Below, piece by piece: positions 27,301-40,012 of a DNA stretch of 64,000 nt. A program made the translations under genes and the position numbers. The stretch spans positions 2,294,001 to 2,358,000 of the forward strand of contig NZ_CP051305.1 in the NCBI RefSeq assembly GCF_024181385.1, written 5' to 3'. The stretch comes from Treponema sp. OMZ 798 (GTDB taxonomy: Bacteria; Spirochaetota; Spirochaetia; Treponematales; Treponemataceae). Under the pieces are notes generated by a model. That model saw only the letters and a program-made list of their open reading frames with translations, made no database searches and was not told where the DNA came from. The number at the start of each line of letters is the position of its first letter. Positions within the stretch are counted from its first letter, which is position 1.

Positions 27301-28069
27301 ACATTCGCCTTAACATGTTGTGAGAAAAATCATTATCAAAATGAGCGACTAAAATAAGGTCACCACTCATTTTAATTTCAGATTGCAATTTTAAATAATC
27401 GGAAAAATCAAATCTAAAAAGAGTGGGCTGCAATAAACCTCCATGATTAACCGATGCAGATTCATTATAGTTTTTTAATACAAAGGTCATTATAAAGGCA
27501 AAAAACGGTAAAAAAAGCAAAAAAAATGCAAATTGTTTTTTTTCAAAATTAAAAGATAAAAAAATGCGAATCATTTCGATTGCAGAAAAACTAAGTGAAA
27601 ACAAAACTGCATATATCGGATGGTCAAAAACCGACATTGAAAAATTTCCCTGCCCAAAAAAGAACAAAGCAAATACACTAAATAGAATTATAGGTTCATA
27701 ACGTCTATATTTTTCTTTTTGACAAAATAAAATAGTCGATACCGAAATAAAAAAAGATTGAATTATCAAAAAAGGAAGAATAACACCCAGCCTTAAATAT
27801 AGGATATCAAAAGGCTCGGCTGAAATAATTTTTAATAAAAATAAAATAAAAATAAAAAAAATACTAATACTTAATAACAACAAAATAATAGAAGCCGATA
27901 TCTTTATCCGTTTTTTTTGAAGTTGATAGCACAAATAAATTACAATAACAGCCCAAACAGGAAGAACGAATGAAGGTAAAATTTCAAACAAGTATAATGA
28001 CGGAATAATACTTAGCATTACCAGCGAGAATATACGTAAAAGAAAATTAAGCTTATATCGAGTAAGCAT
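24353..28069 (-). CDS. transglutaminase-like membrane protein fused to a TPR protein
   Basis: 1238 residues, far longer than usual. Residues 1-210 hold about six membrane helices (TgpA-like). A transglutaminase core follows with Cys442 in KKGYCTYFAFSYALML, His486 in MAHAWVEVFF and Asp502 in WVSFDPT, all present. A further helix lies near 575. Around residue 650 is a second, signal-peptide-like stretch, KKIILLLAFCLVSC, then roughly 450 residues of TPR-like helices and a final strand-rich domain. The end overlaps nothing; the start overlaps the DUF58 gene by 17 bases. The layout MoxR-transglutaminase-DUF58 is a known cluster; the TPR extension is unusual. Confidence 0.88.
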   Translation of the reverse strand: MLTRYKLNFLLRIFSLVMLSIIPSLYLFEILPSFVLPVWAVIVIYLCYQLQKKRIKISASIILLLLSISIFFIFILFLLKIISAEPFDILYLRLGVILPFLIIQSFFISVSTILFCQKEKYRRYEPIILFSVFALFFFGQGNFSMSVFDHPIYAVLFSLSFSAIEMIRIFLSFNFEKKQFAFFLLFLPFFAFIMTFVLKNYNESASVNHGGLLQPTLFRFDFSDYLKLQSEIKMSGDLILVAHFDNDFSHNMLRRMYLSGWDSAKGFYEKKAPSEKAQITSLPKGQKDILHRAFSMREKVAQEYFFVNLSPSSFIAMDYPTQVIPYEIWDSSKFNGGYKVFSDAIFDFASDLYGEAFPSGDEDEGMSKEDLDFYTKIDEESFKLVHQTAEEITGDIPDYLDKVLALQFYFTDGDFRYSLKPGKAHDGNQLKYFLTETKKGYCTYFAFSYALMLRSIGIPARVAVGFFVQPESEVMNYYPVRANMAHAWVEVFFPFIGWVSFDPTTSQLAEGENINFGMNAGGEEFNSLLSEILEKRSEIKITEITEKEDDISNISTYIKQFFKENISLFRFIIIIFLIMILAAYKARPHLVLKFSGNNRRVVLTAGKLFKKKTRSDEDTKEMNALIQKAKFAPECTIEDANTAKNILKNKTKKIILLLAFCLVSCFVVAENAETIVIEAEKAVEAENWERALSLLQDGIKKYPQNDSLFLKLGEIYHNKELYNPAYKALKKGLEINPENSSILFYLSSCASLLNKYEEALIYIKNYLRLIPYDRFAASNYGWLCYKCHRPEEGINFLLDNIKRYGEDLSVYNSLGTLYNEMFDYEKSKEFYTKAIRGAEQGSRTYSGSVYYYNKAILESQFYRFDNAIEDAKAALNMEERTSGYMMLGELEERRNNFSQALSAYLSAYADDETPLSALSIINLFLKTGHIEKAEQYILNELQNISEAWISNYGLSVNEFKSNLYDIKKSLYIRKYNFEKTRLTLGFLDWIKNFNNKINYKLKYTYYDAVFRLYSLKVAKEYKKNNTGDLISNTNTLYTNTYYYHAFKGKGKKALKYLRKAESIETMFIPQSAGIYLADRGILEEDLKLLNEGISKMDSEWEKHSLADLYAQGSKIAKKNSSQLYYLYLESLFDLNPAGFLEYDIKLPVKITADIDKTENTKITAKKMKKLILSSRFMEDGDSKFSLRLTYSGKTLFFKLADKNGYTLYSKNFTIENLDKTNFKNCVNIFVKDIFTFNL

Positions 28070-29351
28070 AAAATCCTCCGCTCTTTAATTCATTTTTTAG
28101 AATTTCAATCTTTTCGTTCATTTCTTTTGATAAGCGGTTATATTTTTTTTGGGAAGAGGTATAAAACAAAAAAGAAAACAAACGGTTCTTAGGTACGGTA
28201 ATTATACTTTCAAGCCCGGTATAAAAAGCACATTCATTTTTATGATCCGAAAAAATTCCAAAAAGTCTTTCTAAAATTTTCTTGCTTGATTGTACAGGCA
28301 TAAAAAAATAGAGCAAACAAGTTTTTTTGTTTTCTTCATCAATAAAAAAATTCTTTTTTAGTTTAGGCTGAGCTTTATTCATTTTTTTTAGAATCCTAAT
28401 TTGAGGAATTGAAAAAATTCTTTTTATCGATTCTTCCGCATCTATATCACCCGGATAAACTGTTTCGGTTTCATAAGAGTTTTTTTCGCCATCATAAAAA
28501 CGGATATTAAAACTTATTCCTTTTTGGTGTAAATAAAAAGCTATCGACGTACTCAAATTAATAAATTCATCGAATCTATTTTTATAAAATACAATATCTT
28601 TATTTACAATCGGACTTTCAACATATAGCGTAAAAAAAATTCTCGGCGGCGGAACAAAATCTCCCTGCTTTACATTAAGTTCTTGAGTGTGCGCATACAG
28701 CTTCCAGTTAATTTTTCTTATATCATCGCCGGGAAAATACGGGCGCGAATCATAAAGCTCATCAGTCCGTCTCAGATTTATGGTATGAGCCGATGTCTCA
28801 TTTAGAATTTCGGGAAGTGCAAAGCTTTTTACTTCGGTCATCATCGGATAAATAAAAAGTTGAGGTATGGATTTTTCATTTTTTAAAAGCCGGAATGAAA
28901 AAAATCCTGCAAGATCGGAAATTTCGATATACTCCTTTTCCAAAAAAAATCTGCCTCGTTCTTCCTTCGGAAGGGGGAAATGGGCAGCAGTTCTCTTAAG
29001 CTTAATATTAAATTTCAATCTTCTGCCTTTTTTATTGTTTAAATCGGATGAAAACTCAAAACCGTAAAATACAAAAACGCCGGGCAAAACAATCGGAAAA
29101 AGTTTTTTTCCCTTTCGTTCCTCTAAGGGTAAAATAGAAATAGTTTCATTTTTTAATTCTACTAATGAATCCGCTTTTTGCCATAATAAAACGGAAAGAC
29201 TAATAAGAATTAAGGAAAGCACAAAATAAAGGCATAAGCAAACACCACAAACAATTGCAAATAATTCGCCTCGAACACCGGCTGCCGTCAGCAAGAGAAT
29301 TGAAAACACAATATAAATAGCTCCGGAAACCGTCAACCTAAAAACCTTCAT
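28053..29351 (-). CDS. DUF58 domain membrane protein
   Basis: About 432 residues. Two N-terminal membrane helices are followed by a domain with the DUF58 signature DSRPYFPGDDIRKINWKLYAHTQ, here read as YFPGDDIRKINWKLYAH. DUF58 proteins occur with MoxR ATPases and transglutaminases in clusters thought to act at the cell envelope. The frame is open to a TTG at 29387, but ATG 29351 better fits a short cytoplasmic N-terminus; a TATATT box lies just upstream, leaving the true start uncertain. The 5S gene ends about 50 bases upstream. Confidence 0.85.
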   Translation of the reverse strand: MKVFRLTVSGAIYIVFSILLLTAAGVRGELFAIVCGVCLCLYFVLSLILISLSVLLWQKADSLVELKNETISILPLEERKGKKLFPIVLPGVFVFYGFEFSSDLNNKKGRRLKFNIKLKRTAAHFPLPKEERGRFFLEKEYIEISDLAGFFSFRLLKNEKSIPQLFIYPMMTEVKSFALPEILNETSAHTINLRRTDELYDSRPYFPGDDIRKINWKLYAHTQELNVKQGDFVPPPRIFFTLYVESPIVNKDIVFYKNRFDEFINLSTSIAFYLHQKGISFNIRFYDGEKNSYETETVYPGDIDAEESIKRIFSIPQIRILKKMNKAQPKLKKNFFIDEENKKTCLLYFFMPVQSSKKILERLFGIFSDHKNECAFYTGLESIITVPKNRLFSFLFYTSSQKKYNRLSKEMNEKIEILKNELKSGGFYAYSI

Positions 29352-29401
29352 CCGAAATATACTATCACTTTTTATAGAAATAATCAATAAAACAAAAAAA
29401 A

Positions 29402-29515
29402 GCCAGGCAGCATCCTACTTTCCCACTTGATCAGCAGTATCATCGGCGTAAGAGAGCTTGACTTCCGTGTTCGGGATGGGAACGGGTATTACCTCTCCAC
29501 TATGGCCACCTGGCA
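29402..29515 (-). rRNA. rrf: 5S ribosomal RNA
   Basis: About 114 bases. The minus strand reads TGCCAGGTGGCCATAGTGG at the 5' end, CCCGTTCCCATCCCGAACAC in the middle (loop B/C region) and ends ATGCTGCCTGGC, pairing with the 5' end. A run of eight T residues follows immediately, giving a natural end to the operon transcript. Confidence 0.93.
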
Positions 29516-29629
29516 ATAATAAACAAAATAAGGACTTAAAACATTAATAGTTTTAAGTGTACTAAAGATGAGAACGAAGAAGAAAATCATATCTCATTAA
29601 TGAAAAAAGAAACAATAATATGGTCAAGC

Positions 29630-32577
<2,948 letters not shown>

Positions 32578-32763
32578 TATTATTGTCCCTTCTTTCTTAC
32601 TCTTTTCAAAAAGAAGTTTTGTATTTTTTTATTTTTCTTTTACGCCTAAAAGTCTTAAAACTTTTAAACGCCTTCGTTCCCTTCCCTAGTTATGTCAAAT
32701 ATCTGTTCGCCTTTTCTTGATGATTGGGCGAATAAAAACCTTGTCGTTAAACAAGGTATTTTA

Positions 32764-32837
32764 TGGAGATAAGGGGATTCGAACCCCTGACCTACGGCTT
32801 GCAAAGCCGCCGCTCTAGCCAGCTGAGCTATATCCCC
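32764..32837 (-). tRNA. tRNA-Ala (anticodon TGC)
   Basis: 74 bases in the 16S-23S spacer. The acceptor stem GGGGATA pairs with TATCTCC (one G-U), the D-arm has AGCTCAGCTGG, the anticodon loop is CTTTGCAAG with anticodon TGC, and the T-arm is CAGGGGTTCGAATCCCCTT. CCA is not encoded. It is co-transcribed with the rRNAs; tRNA-Ala in this spacer is common in bacteria. Confidence 0.96.
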
Positions 32838-32956
32838 TCAGTTGCTTATTTATATAAAAAAGAGTTTCAGGAAAGAACGAAAAGGAAGTATCAAATTGTC
32901 TTGTGTACTTCAAGACTGATAGAAGGTTAAAAACAACCTTCAAATACCCTTTCTCA

Positions 32957-34505
<1,549 letters not shown>

Positions 34506-34556
34506 ATTATTTCAATCCGCCCTTAAAGAGCGGTTGATTTCTTAACGTAAGTTTGT

Positions 34557-34572
34557 CCTTAACATGTTAAGG
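34557..34572. other. perfect palindrome in the rRNA leader
   Basis: CCTTAACATGTTAAGG is a perfect 16-base palindrome between promoter P2 and the 16S gene, followed toward 16S by a second small hairpin (CCGC...GCGG, about 34517-34533). These probably belong to the leader or the 16S processing stem. Confidence 0.35.
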
Positions 34573-34730
34573 AATTTGGTAAAAGCTAATCAGCTAGCCT
34601 TTACCGGTTATTTTTGATACTTTCCTTACCAAAAGCTTTACGCTTTGGCTATTTTTGTTCTTTCCCTTCCCTCTTAGTTTCAAATATCATTCGCCGGCAA
34701 CTTGTGAAAGTTGTTTAGCGAGCAAAAAGG

Positions 34731-34760
34731 AGTATACATTATTTTCTCACTTTTTGTCAA
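34731..34760 (-). promoter_or_regulatory. rRNA operon promoter P2
   Basis: On the minus strand TTGACA (34760-34755) and TATACT (34736-34731) are 18 bases apart. An A/T-tract-rich block lies immediately upstream, as in UP elements of rRNA promoters. Transcription would start about 225 bases before 16S. Confidence 0.65.
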
Positions 34761-34922
34761 GAGCTTTTTAAAAGTTTTTTTAACTTTTTTTAACCTTTCT
34801 GCAAGTTTCTTACCTTGCAAAAATAAAGAGCCTTACCTTCATTCAAAGAGTAAGACCTTCAAAACTTTTCTAGTATTTTCTACAGTTTTCTAAGCTCACC
34901 GCCGTAACCGACGGTGAGAGCG

Positions 34923-34951
34923 AATATAGCCCATTCCGTAACTTTTGTCAA
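34923..34951 (-). promoter_or_regulatory. rRNA operon promoter P1
   Basis: On the minus strand a perfect TTGACA (34951-34946) and TATATT (34928-34923) are exactly 17 bases apart. It lies about 190 bases upstream of P2. Tandem promoters are typical of rRNA operons. Confidence 0.65.
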
Positions 34952-35052
34952 GTACTTTTTATAAGGTTTTTATAGATTTTCTGCGGGTAAATTTATTATC
35001 GCAAAGCTTATTTTTCTACTGTTTATCGATACAGCCGCCCCTTTGGCCCTAC

Positions 35053-35081
35053 TTAACATCCTTTTGCATTTGTGATATCAT
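35053..35081 (+). promoter_or_regulatory. promoter of gatCAB
   Basis: TTAACA at 35053-35058 and TATCAT at 35076-35081 are spaced by 17 bases, with TGTGA just before the -10 (extended -10). It diverges from the rRNA promoters. The gatC ATG is 11 bases downstream, leaving a leader of about 4 bases. Confidence 0.55.
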
Positions 35082-35092
35082 ACCGCCTACTT

Positions 35093-35404
35093 ATGGAAAA
35101 GAAAAGCAATAAAATATCAAAAGAGGTGTTTTCGACTCTTTTGTATCTTTCCCGTCTTTCTTTGGGAAAAGAAGAAGAAAACCGCTTAGCCGGACAGGTA
35201 AATAACTTGGTAGGTTATTTTGAAATTTTGGATAAATTTGCCGACAGTAACTTGGATTCGTCAATGTATGCAAAACACGATGAATCAACCTTACGCTCCG
35301 ATGAAGTAAAAGAAGGTCTTGCTCAAAAGGACTTAAAAAAGATGACCTCGGAATATATGGACAATTATTTTAGGGTTCCAAAGGTTTTGGGGTCGGGAGC
35401 TTAG
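35093..35404 (+). CDS. gatC: aspartyl/glutamyl-tRNA amidotransferase subunit C
   Basis: 103 residues, normal for GatC. The family pattern is clear: EVFSTLLYLSRLSLGKEEENRLAGQVNNLVGYFEIL, here with ARLSL-like YLSRLSL, and a C-terminal RSDEVKEGL and FRVPKVL. GatC stabilises GatA and GatB. ATG 35093 is preferred over a GTG at 35072 because the latter lies within the promoter. No ribosome site is visible, so initiation is probably from a near-leaderless mRNA. gatA follows after 9 bases. Confidence 0.93.
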   Translation: MEKKSNKISKEVFSTLLYLSRLSLGKEEENRLAGQVNNLVGYFEILDKFADSNLDSSMYAKHDESTLRSDEVKEGLAQKDLKKMTSEYMDNYFRVPKVLGSGA

Positions 35405-35413
35405 GAGTTGTTT

Positions 35414-36871
35414 ATGATAACGAATTTAACTTTTACACAATTAAGGGAAAAATTAAAGAATAAAGAACTGTCGTCCCTCGAAATTCTTAGAGCTTTTAAA
35501 GCAGAATACGAAGATGATCTAAAAAGCCCCCTTCCTTTAAACGGGTTTATCGAATTTTTTGAAGATGCAGAAGAACATGCAAAAAAGGCGGATGAGCTTA
35601 TTGCTCAAGGCGTTTCCTTTGATGAAAAGCCTCTTTTAGGCCTGCCCATTGCGGTAAAGGACAATATCTCAATGGCGGGAAAGCTCTGCACCTGCTGCAG
35701 CCGCTCATTGCAAGGCTACTATGCTCCATATAATGCGACCGTAATAAACCGATTGGTGGAGGCCGGAGCCGTTTTGATGGGGAGAATAAATATGGATGAA
35801 CTCGCCATGGGTTCTTCAACCGAATTTTCATGTTACGGCCCATCAAGAAATCCCGTTGACAGGGAAAGAACTCCGGGCGGAAGTTCGGGAGGCTCGGCTG
35901 CCGTAGTTGCAGGAAATCAGGCACCTTTTTCTCTCGGAACGGAAACGGGAGGCTCGGTTCGTCTTCCGGCTTCATACTGCGGAATTTACGGCCTTAAACC
36001 GACATACGGACTTTTCAGCAGGTACGGGGTAGTAGCCTTCAGCTCTTCCTTAGACCAAGTAGGCCTTTTCGGAAAAGAAGCCGCCGATATAGCCCTCGGC
36101 ATAGCCGTCATGGCAGGCAAGGACGAAAATGACGAGACTTCGGAAGAAGCCGATTTTTCTTCATTATTAAAACTTTCTTCTTATTCAAAAAAAGAAATCG
36201 CCTCATTAAAATTTGCAATCCCCAAGGAATTTTTAAATACGGAAGGCTTGGATAAGGAAGTCAAACAAGTCTTTGATGAGGTATGTGCATGGCTTACCAA
36301 GAACGGGGCAAAACTTGAAGAAGTTTCCATTCCTGTTTTGGAAGCCTCAATTCCTACTTATTATACTCTTGCAATCTCGGAGGGAGCGAGCAATCTCTCG
36401 CGCATAGACGGCATAAGGTTCGGCCTCCGAAAAGATGCCGGTAAGGGAAATGACGAGCTTTATATTCAAACAAGAAGCGAAGGTTTCGGCCCTGAGGTTA
36501 AAAGACGCATTATAACCGGCAACTATGTTCTTTCAAAAGAATTTTCAGGCGACTGTTACGAAAAAAGCTTAAACGTAAGGGCAAAAATAGCTCAAGGCGT
36601 AAATGAAGTTTTACAAAAATATGACTTTATAATCTGTCCGACAGCTCCGGCTCCGGCCTTTAAACTTAACGAAAAAGTAGATGATCCTATCGCTATGTAC
36701 CTTTCGGACCTTTTTACAACCTTTGTAAACCTTGCCCGCATTCCGTCCCTTTCGGTTCCGGCAGGAAAAACAAAGGCAGGACTTCCGGTAGGCATTCAGT
36801 TTTGCGGAAAGAAATTTTCGGAAGAGAACATCTTAAAACTTGCAAAGGCCTGGGAGGAAGATCATGCTTAA
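35414..36871 (+). CDS. gatA: aspartyl/glutamyl-tRNA amidotransferase subunit A
   Basis: About 485 residues. The amidase-signature catalytic residues are readable: Lys in LPIAVKDNI, and the two serines in TPGGSSGGSAA and TGGSVRLPA (usually GGSIRQPA). GatA releases ammonia from glutamine for transfer to misacylated Glu-tRNA(Gln) or Asp-tRNA(Asn). ATG 35414 lies 6 bases after AGGAG; a TTG two codons earlier is less likely. The end overlaps gatB by 8 bases. Confidence 0.96.
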   Translation: MITNLTFTQLREKLKNKELSSLEILRAFKAEYEDDLKSPLPLNGFIEFFEDAEEHAKKADELIAQGVSFDEKPLLGLPIAVKDNISMAGKLCTCCSRSLQGYYAPYNATVINRLVEAGAVLMGRINMDELAMGSSTEFSCYGPSRNPVDRERTPGGSSGGSAAVVAGNQAPFSLGTETGGSVRLPASYCGIYGLKPTYGLFSRYGVVAFSSSLDQVGLFGKEAADIALGIAVMAGKDENDETSEEADFSSLLKLSSYSKKEIASLKFAIPKEFLNTEGLDKEVKQVFDEVCAWLTKNGAKLEEVSIPVLEASIPTYYTLAISEGASNLSRIDGIRFGLRKDAGKGNDELYIQTRSEGFGPEVKRRIITGNYVLSKEFSGDCYEKSLNVRAKIAQGVNEVLQKYDFIICPTAPAPAFKLNEKVDDPIAMYLSDLFTTFVNLARIPSLSVPAGKTKAGLPVGIQFCGKKFSEENILKLAKAWEEDHA

Positions 36872-38345
36872 ACACGGCAATTTAGAATACGAAATAATTA
36901 TCGGCTGCGAAATACACTGCCAACTTTTAACCAAAACAAAGGCTTTTTGTTCTTGCGAAAACCGTTACGGCGGCATTCCGAATACGCGGGTTTGCCCCTC
37001 CTGTCTCGGACTTCCGGGAGCCCTCCCCAGAGTAAGCAAGGAATATGTAGAGTTCGGAATTAAGGCAGGATGCGCCCTCGGCTGCAGGATAAATAATTTT
37101 TCCAAATTCGACAGAAAACATTATTTTTATCCCGACCTTGTAAAGGGCTATCAGATAACTCAATTTTACACGCCTCTATGCGAAGAAGGCGAAGTCGAAA
37201 TTAACCTCGCCGCTCAAAATGAGGAGCCTAAATTTAAGAAAGTGAGAATCGAGCGCATCCACTTGGAGGAAGATGTCGGTAAGAGTCTTCATATAGAAGG
37301 TTCACACAGCTACATCGATTTTAACCGATCAGGAGTTCCACTAATCGAAATTGTTTCAAAGCCCGATATGTCAACTCCCGATGAGGCTGCCCGCTACATG
37401 CAGACAATCAGGGAGATTTTAAAATTCGTCGGCGTTACTGACGGAAACATGGAAGAAGGAGCCCTGCGCTGCGATGCAAACATAAACTTAAAAATCATCG
37501 ACAACGGCGTAGAGTTTAGAACTCCTATTTCGGAAATAAAAAATATGAACTCCTTTAAGGCTGTAAAGGATGCCTGCACCTATGAGGTTTCCCGCCAATT
37601 GGATGAATACACGAGCGAGAACCGAATTGCTTTTAAGCCGGGCTTTAAACGAACCATGGGCTGGGACGAACCTTCAGGGCAGACTGTAATTCAGCGTACA
37701 AAAACAATAGCCGAAGACTACCGCTTTATGCCCGAACCGGATTTAAGAGCTCTGGAATTGAGCGATGAGTTTATCAAAGAGGTGAGCGATTCGGTCGGAG
37801 AATTACCGGAAGCAAAACGGCTTCGGTTTAAAAAAGAATATCACTTGTCGGAATTCGATGTTCAAACTCTTACCTCGGAAAGAGATTTGGCGGAATGGTT
37901 TGAAGAGGCGGCAAAAAAATCTTCTTCTCCCAAAAAATGCGCCAACTGGATTTTGGCTGAAGTTTTGGCTGTTTTAAACGAAACAAACTCTTCTCTCTCC
38001 GATTTAAAATTCGGACCCTGTGCTATAGCAGAGCTTGTAAATGTTATTGAAGAAGGAAAAATAACAAGCAAGCAGGCAAAGGATGTTTTTGCCGAGATGA
38101 TAGCTCTCGGTAAAAAACCGTCTGCCATAATCGCCGAAAAAGGCATGGAACAGGTGAGCGACTCTTCCTTTATCGAAAAAATCGTAGAAGAAGTTTTTGC
38201 TGAAAACACCGAAGCCGTCCAAGACTGGAAAAACGGAAAGACCAATGTTGCAGGCTGGCTTATGGGACAGGTTATGAAAAAATCCGGCGGCAAGGCTAAC
38301 CCTAAACAAGCTGCCGAACTTGTAAACAAAAGACTAGCACAGTGA
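36864..38345 (+). CDS. gatB: aspartyl/glutamyl-tRNA amidotransferase subunit B
   Basis: About 493 residues. The start EYEIIIGCEIHCQLLTKTKAFC is the GatB N-terminus; the zinc cysteines lie in FCSC and VCPSCLGLPG; RKHYFYPDLVKGYQITQF and LHIEGSHSYIDFNRSGVPLIEI follow; the C-terminal YqeY-like domain (MKKSGGKANPKQAAELVNKRL) binds tRNA. GatB phosphorylates the tRNA-bound glutamate or aspartate before amidation. The ATG is placed by GGAGGAAG upstream within gatA. A strong terminator follows. Confidence 0.96.
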   Translation: MLKHGNLEYEIIIGCEIHCQLLTKTKAFCSCENRYGGIPNTRVCPSCLGLPGALPRVSKEYVEFGIKAGCALGCRINNFSKFDRKHYFYPDLVKGYQITQFYTPLCEEGEVEINLAAQNEEPKFKKVRIERIHLEEDVGKSLHIEGSHSYIDFNRSGVPLIEIVSKPDMSTPDEAARYMQTIREILKFVGVTDGNMEEGALRCDANINLKIIDNGVEFRTPISEIKNMNSFKAVKDACTYEVSRQLDEYTSENRIAFKPGFKRTMGWDEPSGQTVIQRTKTIAEDYRFMPEPDLRALELSDEFIKEVSDSVGELPEAKRLRFKKEYHLSEFDVQTLTSERDLAEWFEEAAKKSSSPKKCANWILAEVLAVLNETNSSLSDLKFGPCAIAELVNVIEEGKITSKQAKDVFAEMIALGKKPSAIIAEKGMEQVSDSSFIEKIVEEVFAENTEAVQDWKNGKTNVAGWLMGQVMKKSGGKANPKQAAELVNKRLAQ

Positions 38346-38362
38346 ACTTAAAACCGATACAA

Positions 38363-38407
38363 TAAGCCCTCGCTTCTTAAAAAGTGTTAAGAAGTGCGGG
38401 CTTTTTT
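38363..38407 (+). terminator. rho-independent terminator after gatB
   Basis: AAGCCCTCGCTTCTTA pairs with TAAGAAGTGCGGGCTT (one mismatch) around an 8-base loop, followed by TTTT. It separates core genes from the immunity-like array, which begins two bases later with a minus-strand gene end. Confidence 0.88.
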
Positions 38408-38408
38408 A

Positions 38409-39431
38409 TTAATCCGCTTCTCTTGCGATTTGGCATTCAAGTTCAATACCTGTCATCAAATAATTATCGTCCATATCGATACTTGCAGTATAGGAATTAT
38501 AAAATAAGTGATTGCTGTTACTGTGCCACGAAATTAGATAATGTTTATCTGCTTCTATTTGATGAGGTCTTAATATCTTGCGCCCGAATGTTTTTTTCAT
38601 GGTATCGGTTTTAAGCACAGAAAGCATATCGACCCCGTTTAATTTTATAGATATTTTATTATCTTTTGCTCTTGAAATGTCATCCTTTTTCATCCAAAAA
38701 TAAATGATGCTGCAATCTTTAAGCGGGGTTTCCTTTTTCATGCTTCCGTAAAATATAAGCCGGGCAATAATTGCATTATTTTTTACTAAAACGGCTTTTG
38801 AATAAGGTACCGGTTTCATAGGCCGCCGATGATAACCTTCTGCAACGGATATATCCGGTGAGCCTGAATATTTTTCAAATTCGTTTGAATGGGGGAATTT
38901 CATTATGTCTAAAGCCGTTACATGTCCCTTTTCCGTATAAATGTCAAAACCGTCATTCATAAGTTCTTTTATTGCAGTATACCCTAATTTGATTTCGGTA
39001 TTATTTAAGGTAAAAACCGGAGCTTTTACCGGTAAGCCGATAGCGATATATGCTATTGTGCAAAAGACTAAAAACAATAAAGAGGCAAAAAGCACAACCA
39101 ACGATTTTCCGGTGCGTTTTCTTGCATTAAAAAAGGCCATAATCGGCACAAGAATTACCGTTCTTGTTAAAACGGCTGTTGCTGAAGGAAATCTGGATCC
39201 TTTGTAGATAATTTGTACAACAAAAAGAATTGCTATTATAAACATTAAACCATATACAAGAATTTCGCCTAATCCCAATTTACCGGTTTTTGTATTTTCG
39301 TTTACCGGCTCATCAATTAATCTTTTTCCATTACCAAGGGTGTTTTTTAAATTGCGATATAAAAAACAGGTGCAAAAAATAAATGAGATACCTAAAAATG
39401 CCATTAGTCCGATATGCAAAAGTCTTCCCAT
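38409..39431 (-). CDS. membrane protein of unknown function with a C-terminal soluble domain
   Basis: About 340 residues. Four hydrophobic helices are visible in the first 145 residues (near 5-22, 50-70, 80-97 and 105-130), followed by about 200 soluble residues with many strands. No family was recognised. ATG 39431 is preferred to a TTG two codons earlier. It follows the DUF1877 gene by 12 bases, so the two probably share a transcript. It is the first gene of the array on the gatB side. Confidence 0.75.
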   Translation of the reverse strand: MGRLLHIGLMAFLGISFIFCTCFLYRNLKNTLGNGKRLIDEPVNENTKTGKLGLGEILVYGLMFIIAILFVVQIIYKGSRFPSATAVLTRTVILVPIMAFFNARKRTGKSLVVLFASLLFLVFCTIAYIAIGLPVKAPVFTLNNTEIKLGYTAIKELMNDGFDIYTEKGHVTALDIMKFPHSNEFEKYSGSPDISVAEGYHRRPMKPVPYSKAVLVKNNAIIARLIFYGSMKKETPLKDCSIIYFWMKKDDISRAKDNKISIKLNGVDMLSVLKTDTMKKTFGRKILRPHQIEADKHYLISWHSNSNHLFYNSYTASIDMDDNYLMTGIELECQIAREAD

Positions 39432-39443
39432 GTTCAAACCTGG

Positions 39444-39950
39444 TTAATAAATGGTAACCAATACATTGCCGTCAGCTTCGAGCACTTGCTTGTAAAATTC
39501 TTTCATATTTTGAAAACAGTCGGTTAATTCCTCTTTTATTTCATCAGCTTCTTCTTCATAATCCCAAATGTTCGGATATAAATCCGCTTTTTTGCATTCT
39601 TTCATACTGAAATTATTCATAGCTTTTTCTATATCAAAATTATCGAGAGCTGAAATGATGTCTTTAATTCTTGACTTTTCGGTGTAAGCTATAAAATCTT
39701 CTATGCCATCAATAGGAGATACGCCTACAACAGCTTCACTAAGAGGGTCATTTTCTATCGGTTTGCTGCTATCGATACCAGTAAGCACAAAATGAAGTGC
39801 ATCCCACATCTTATCTATATCCAGCAGCAGTTTTGCTTCTTCATTCCACTCTTCTACATTCTCAAAGATTTCATCTTCTTCCGCATTAAAAGATTTGAGC
39901 TGTTTTAAATTCTCATCACTTAAATATTGATAGTTTGCTATCATTCCCAT
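39444..39950 (-). CDS. DUF1877 family protein (YfbM-like)
   Basis: 168 residues. The start MGMIANYQYLSDENLKQL and the segment LDIDKMWDALHFVLTG are characteristic of DUF1877 (E. coli YfbM), a small soluble family of unknown function often met in immunity loci of polymorphic toxin systems. The sequence is strongly acidic. GGGAGG precedes the ATG. Its promoter may lie in the end of the upstream protease gene, which contains a TGTGATATAAT box at 40009-39999. Confidence 0.82.
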   Translation of the reverse strand: MGMIANYQYLSDENLKQLKSFNAEEDEIFENVEEWNEEAKLLLDIDKMWDALHFVLTGIDSSKPIENDPLSEAVVGVSPIDGIEDFIAYTEKSRIKDIISALDNFDIEKAMNNFSMKECKKADLYPNIWDYEEEADEIKEELTDCFQNMKEFYKQVLEADGNVLVTIY

Positions 39951-39991
39951 TTTCTTATACCTCCCGTAAGTTTTAAATTTGTTTAAGCTGA

Positions 39992-40012
39992 TTATTTCAT
40001 TATATCACATTC
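39992..40012. repeat. 21-bp direct repeat, copy 1 (end of the protease gene)
   Basis: The last codons of the protease gene are identical over 21 bases to the promoter region upstream of the same gene at 40811-40831. The repeat contains TGTGATATAAT on the minus strand, so this copy may act as promoter for the DUF1877 gene. Confidence 0.75.
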
